Source: Lachnospiraceae bacterium JLR.KK008 (lineage in GTDB: Bacteria; Bacillota; Clostridia; Lachnospirales; Lachnospiraceae). Taken from it: 64,000 bases of DNA. Under the pieces are notes generated by a model. It was not told where the DNA came from. It saw nothing but the letters and a program-made list of their open reading frames with translations, and made no database searches. Position numbers and translations under genes: made by a program. Positions 62,526-64,000 of the stretch are shown here, piece by piece (position 1 is the stretch's first letter; each line of letters begins with the position of its first letter). The stretch spans positions 1,668,001-1,732,000 of the forward strand of contig CP143548.1 of the NCBI GenBank assembly GCA_037015955.1, given 5' to 3'.

Positions 62526-63998
62526 TTATAAAAGCCGCAATGCCTTCCCTGCCATACAGAGCCATCTTCCTCCGGGCACAAGACGTAGCTGCCGCTCACT
62601 TACACCCCGGAGCATAAGCAGTACGGCCGCATAGACCACACAGCCCAGCACGATACCGACAATCAGCAGTACAGGCGGAGACACCACCGACGCCAACGCC
62701 TTTGTCAGGCCAAACAGGACTACACCCATAACGGCCGACGCGACCGCCGCCGGCACATTGCTGCGCAGCAGACCATGCCGGAACCGGCACCTCCTCCGCA
62801 CTGATGCCCCAAGCAGGGCCGTGAGAACAAAGGCGTATAACAAGTCCGCATAGAGCACGCCGGAAATATCGAGCTGCATGATGTCCAACATGACATAGAG
62901 CGCACCCATCTGAAAGGCAAAGGCCATGGCTCCGCAGGCCAGCGCCGAAGCCATCTTTTTCATCCCCCGAAGCGCCTCCGTCAGCACATAAGCAGCTGCA
63001 AAAAGTACGGCGGACAGACATCCTGTCAGCATCAGTTCCGAAGCCACCTGACCATTCTGCTGCGGAAAAAGCGTTGCCAGCAAAGGACCTGACAGTGTTC
63101 CAATCATCACAGACAATGGAAGAACGGCGATCATAACCGCCTGCATAACATTTTGGATAAAATCACTCGTCTGCTGATACTGCTCTCTCCGGTTCAGAGA
63201 TACGATTCTGCTCTGCAGCGTAGCGCTCATGGCAATCGTCAGAACAAGCGGCAAAGCCATAAACAACTTGTACTTTCCATAGTACATGCCCCACTGCTGC
63301 GAGATAAGGGTCGTTTTCATACTGTCCCGGACAAGCAGCCGGAAAGCGATCTGCTGCGGCAGTACATAGCCCCACAAAAAGAGACCGGACAAGAAAGCGG
63401 CAAACAGAGAAGCAAAAAACGGAATCACCGTCATCCCCTCACTCCTTCGTCCGAACTCTTTTCCATTCTTTTTATAATATACATTCGCAAGCGGGTAGAC
63501 GAGCAGCAAAAATAAAAATGACAGCGCAATCCCCAGAGCGACGCCCCCCGCAAACCCCAGGATGGCATAAGACAGAGCCGCCGTCTCATTTTGCAGAAGC
63601 GCTCCTACTTTCTGCCCATATCGACGCAGATACTCAGACAACGGAAATCCCACTCCCAATGTGACGCCCTGTTCCAGCAAAACAGAAAAGACCACCGGGA
63701 ATCTCGCCCCACTGCCCATGAAAAATCCTCTGACAACGCCGTTCCATGCAGCAATCGGTACCGCCACAGACAGGGCCTGCAAGGGAAGCGCCGCCAGCGG
63801 CTCAAGCATCACATATTCTGCGATCAGCGTCCCGGCAAAAAATAAAAGGACGCCAAGTCCGCTTCCGACTACAGTCGCATACAAAAAAGCAATCCGCATC
63901 ACCTTGCCCACACTTTTGTACTGTCCCTGCTTCAGTCTTACCTTTAAGAGTGCAGAGACTGCGATAGGCAGTCCGTAGGCAGCGATAAGACAGGCAAA
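62526..63998 (-). CDS. SpoVB/MurJ-like MOP-superfamily flippase, 5' end cut by window
   Basis: The frame remains open to the last base, reading FACLIAAYGLPIAVSALLKV upstream of an internal GTG at 63911, so the start is outside the window. The visible 490 residues hold about 13 TM helices in the MOP flippase pattern (YGLPIAVSALLKVRLKQGQY, FPQQNGQ, ALRGMKKM). Members flip lipid-linked sugars; SpoVB acts in spore cortex synthesis. The neighbouring BofC-like gene supports a sporulation or envelope role. Confidence 0.85.
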   Translation of the reverse strand, partial: FACLIAAYGLPIAVSALLKVRLKQGQYKSVGKVMRIAFLYATVVGSGLGVLLFFAGTLIAEYVMLEPLAALPLQALSVAVPIAAWNGVVRGFFMGSGARFPVVFSVLLEQGVTLGVGFPLSEYLRRYGQKVGALLQNETAALSYAILGFAGGVALGIALSFLFLLLVYPLANVYYKKNGKEFGRRSEGMTVIPFFASLFAAFLSGLFLWGYVLPQQIAFRLLVRDSMKTTLISQQWGMYYGKYKLFMALPLVLTIAMSATLQSRIVSLNRREQYQQTSDFIQNVMQAVMIAVLPLSVMIGTLSGPLLATLFPQQNGQVASELMLTGCLSAVLFAAAYVLTEALRGMKKMASALACGAMAFAFQMGALYVMLDIMQLDISGVLYADLLYAFVLTALLGASVRRRCRFRHGLLRSNVPAAVASAVMGVVLFGLTKALASVVSPPVLLIVGIVLGCVVYAAVLLMLRGVSERQLRLVPGGRWLCMAGKALRLL

Positions 63999-64000
63999 TG

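Overview
The window looks like a core chromosomal segment of a Clostridia bacterium, most likely Lachnospiraceae. This rests on gene content and order: a complete Min system beside mreBCD, a split de novo purine ending (stand-alone AICAR formyltransferase plus a PurO-type IMP cyclohydrolase), a clostridial L27 with the Prp-cleaved N-terminal extension, a divergent lexA / LysM division-suppressor pair, a SpoVB-like flippase with a BofC-like neighbour, and AGGAG-type ribosome sites. No rRNA, tRNA, CRISPR array, insertion sequence or prophage was recognised. The sequence is gene-dense, and no gap between genes exceeds about 300 bases.

Bases 1-6513 (+) hold the most accessory-looking part. It is a four-gene run: a HEAT-like protein (5' end outside the window), a MoxR-type AAA+ ATPase, a DUF5682 protein whose N-terminal motifs look TraB/ChaN-like, and a von Willebrand factor A (vWA) protein with an intact MIDAS motif. 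This is the MoxR/DUF5682/vWA architecture also seen in E. coli yehLMP, whose function is not settled. It is followed by a small one-TM protein, then a translationally coupled trio: a B12-binding radical SAM protein, its TIGR03936 partner and an RNase E/G catalytic core. A Nudix hydrolase comes next.

Bases 11600-16035 (+) form a ribosome and nucleotide block: a strong promoter and probable L21 leader, rplU-prp-rpmA with a terminator, then obgE-yhbY-nadD-yqeK-rsfS. Bases 16135-18385 are an SOS cluster: lexA (-) divergent from a YneA-like LysM protein (+) across four LexA-box-like sites, plus a Xer-like tyrosine recombinase. Then come AI-2E transporter-dtd-cls (+) and a MerR/BmrR-type regulator divergent from a MATE exporter, with a classic 19-bp-spacer promoter.

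From 24.7 kb to the end almost everything is on the minus strand. In chromosomal order it contains: a 5'-truncated transglutaminase, purH (formyltransferase part), purO, nhaC; an MFS gene coupled to a cytidylate-kinase-like gene behind a palindromic operator; rluD-type gene, lspA, aroB; sepF, yggS and an HlyD-like membrane protein; a small P-loop protein; and a long morphogenesis run whose transcription order is radC-mreB-mreC-mreD-PBP2-minC-minD-minE-rodA-mgsA-D,D-carboxypeptidase lipoprotein. The last block, in transcription order, is flippase, BofC-like protein, two flavoproteins, proB, DUF896, 5-FTHF cyclo-ligase, proA, miaB, mutS, mutL, miaA and a PLP lyase-like gene. Many of these genes overlap by 4 bases, so long polycistronic transcripts are likely.

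The strongest candidates for under-described biology are the MoxR/DUF5682/vWA cluster, the radical SAM/TIGR03936/RNase G unit, the cell-wall supercluster with an enlarged PBP2 and a lipid-anchored carboxypeptidase, and the HlyD-like protein tied to sepF. All functional calls come from reading motifs and gene order; no database search was run.
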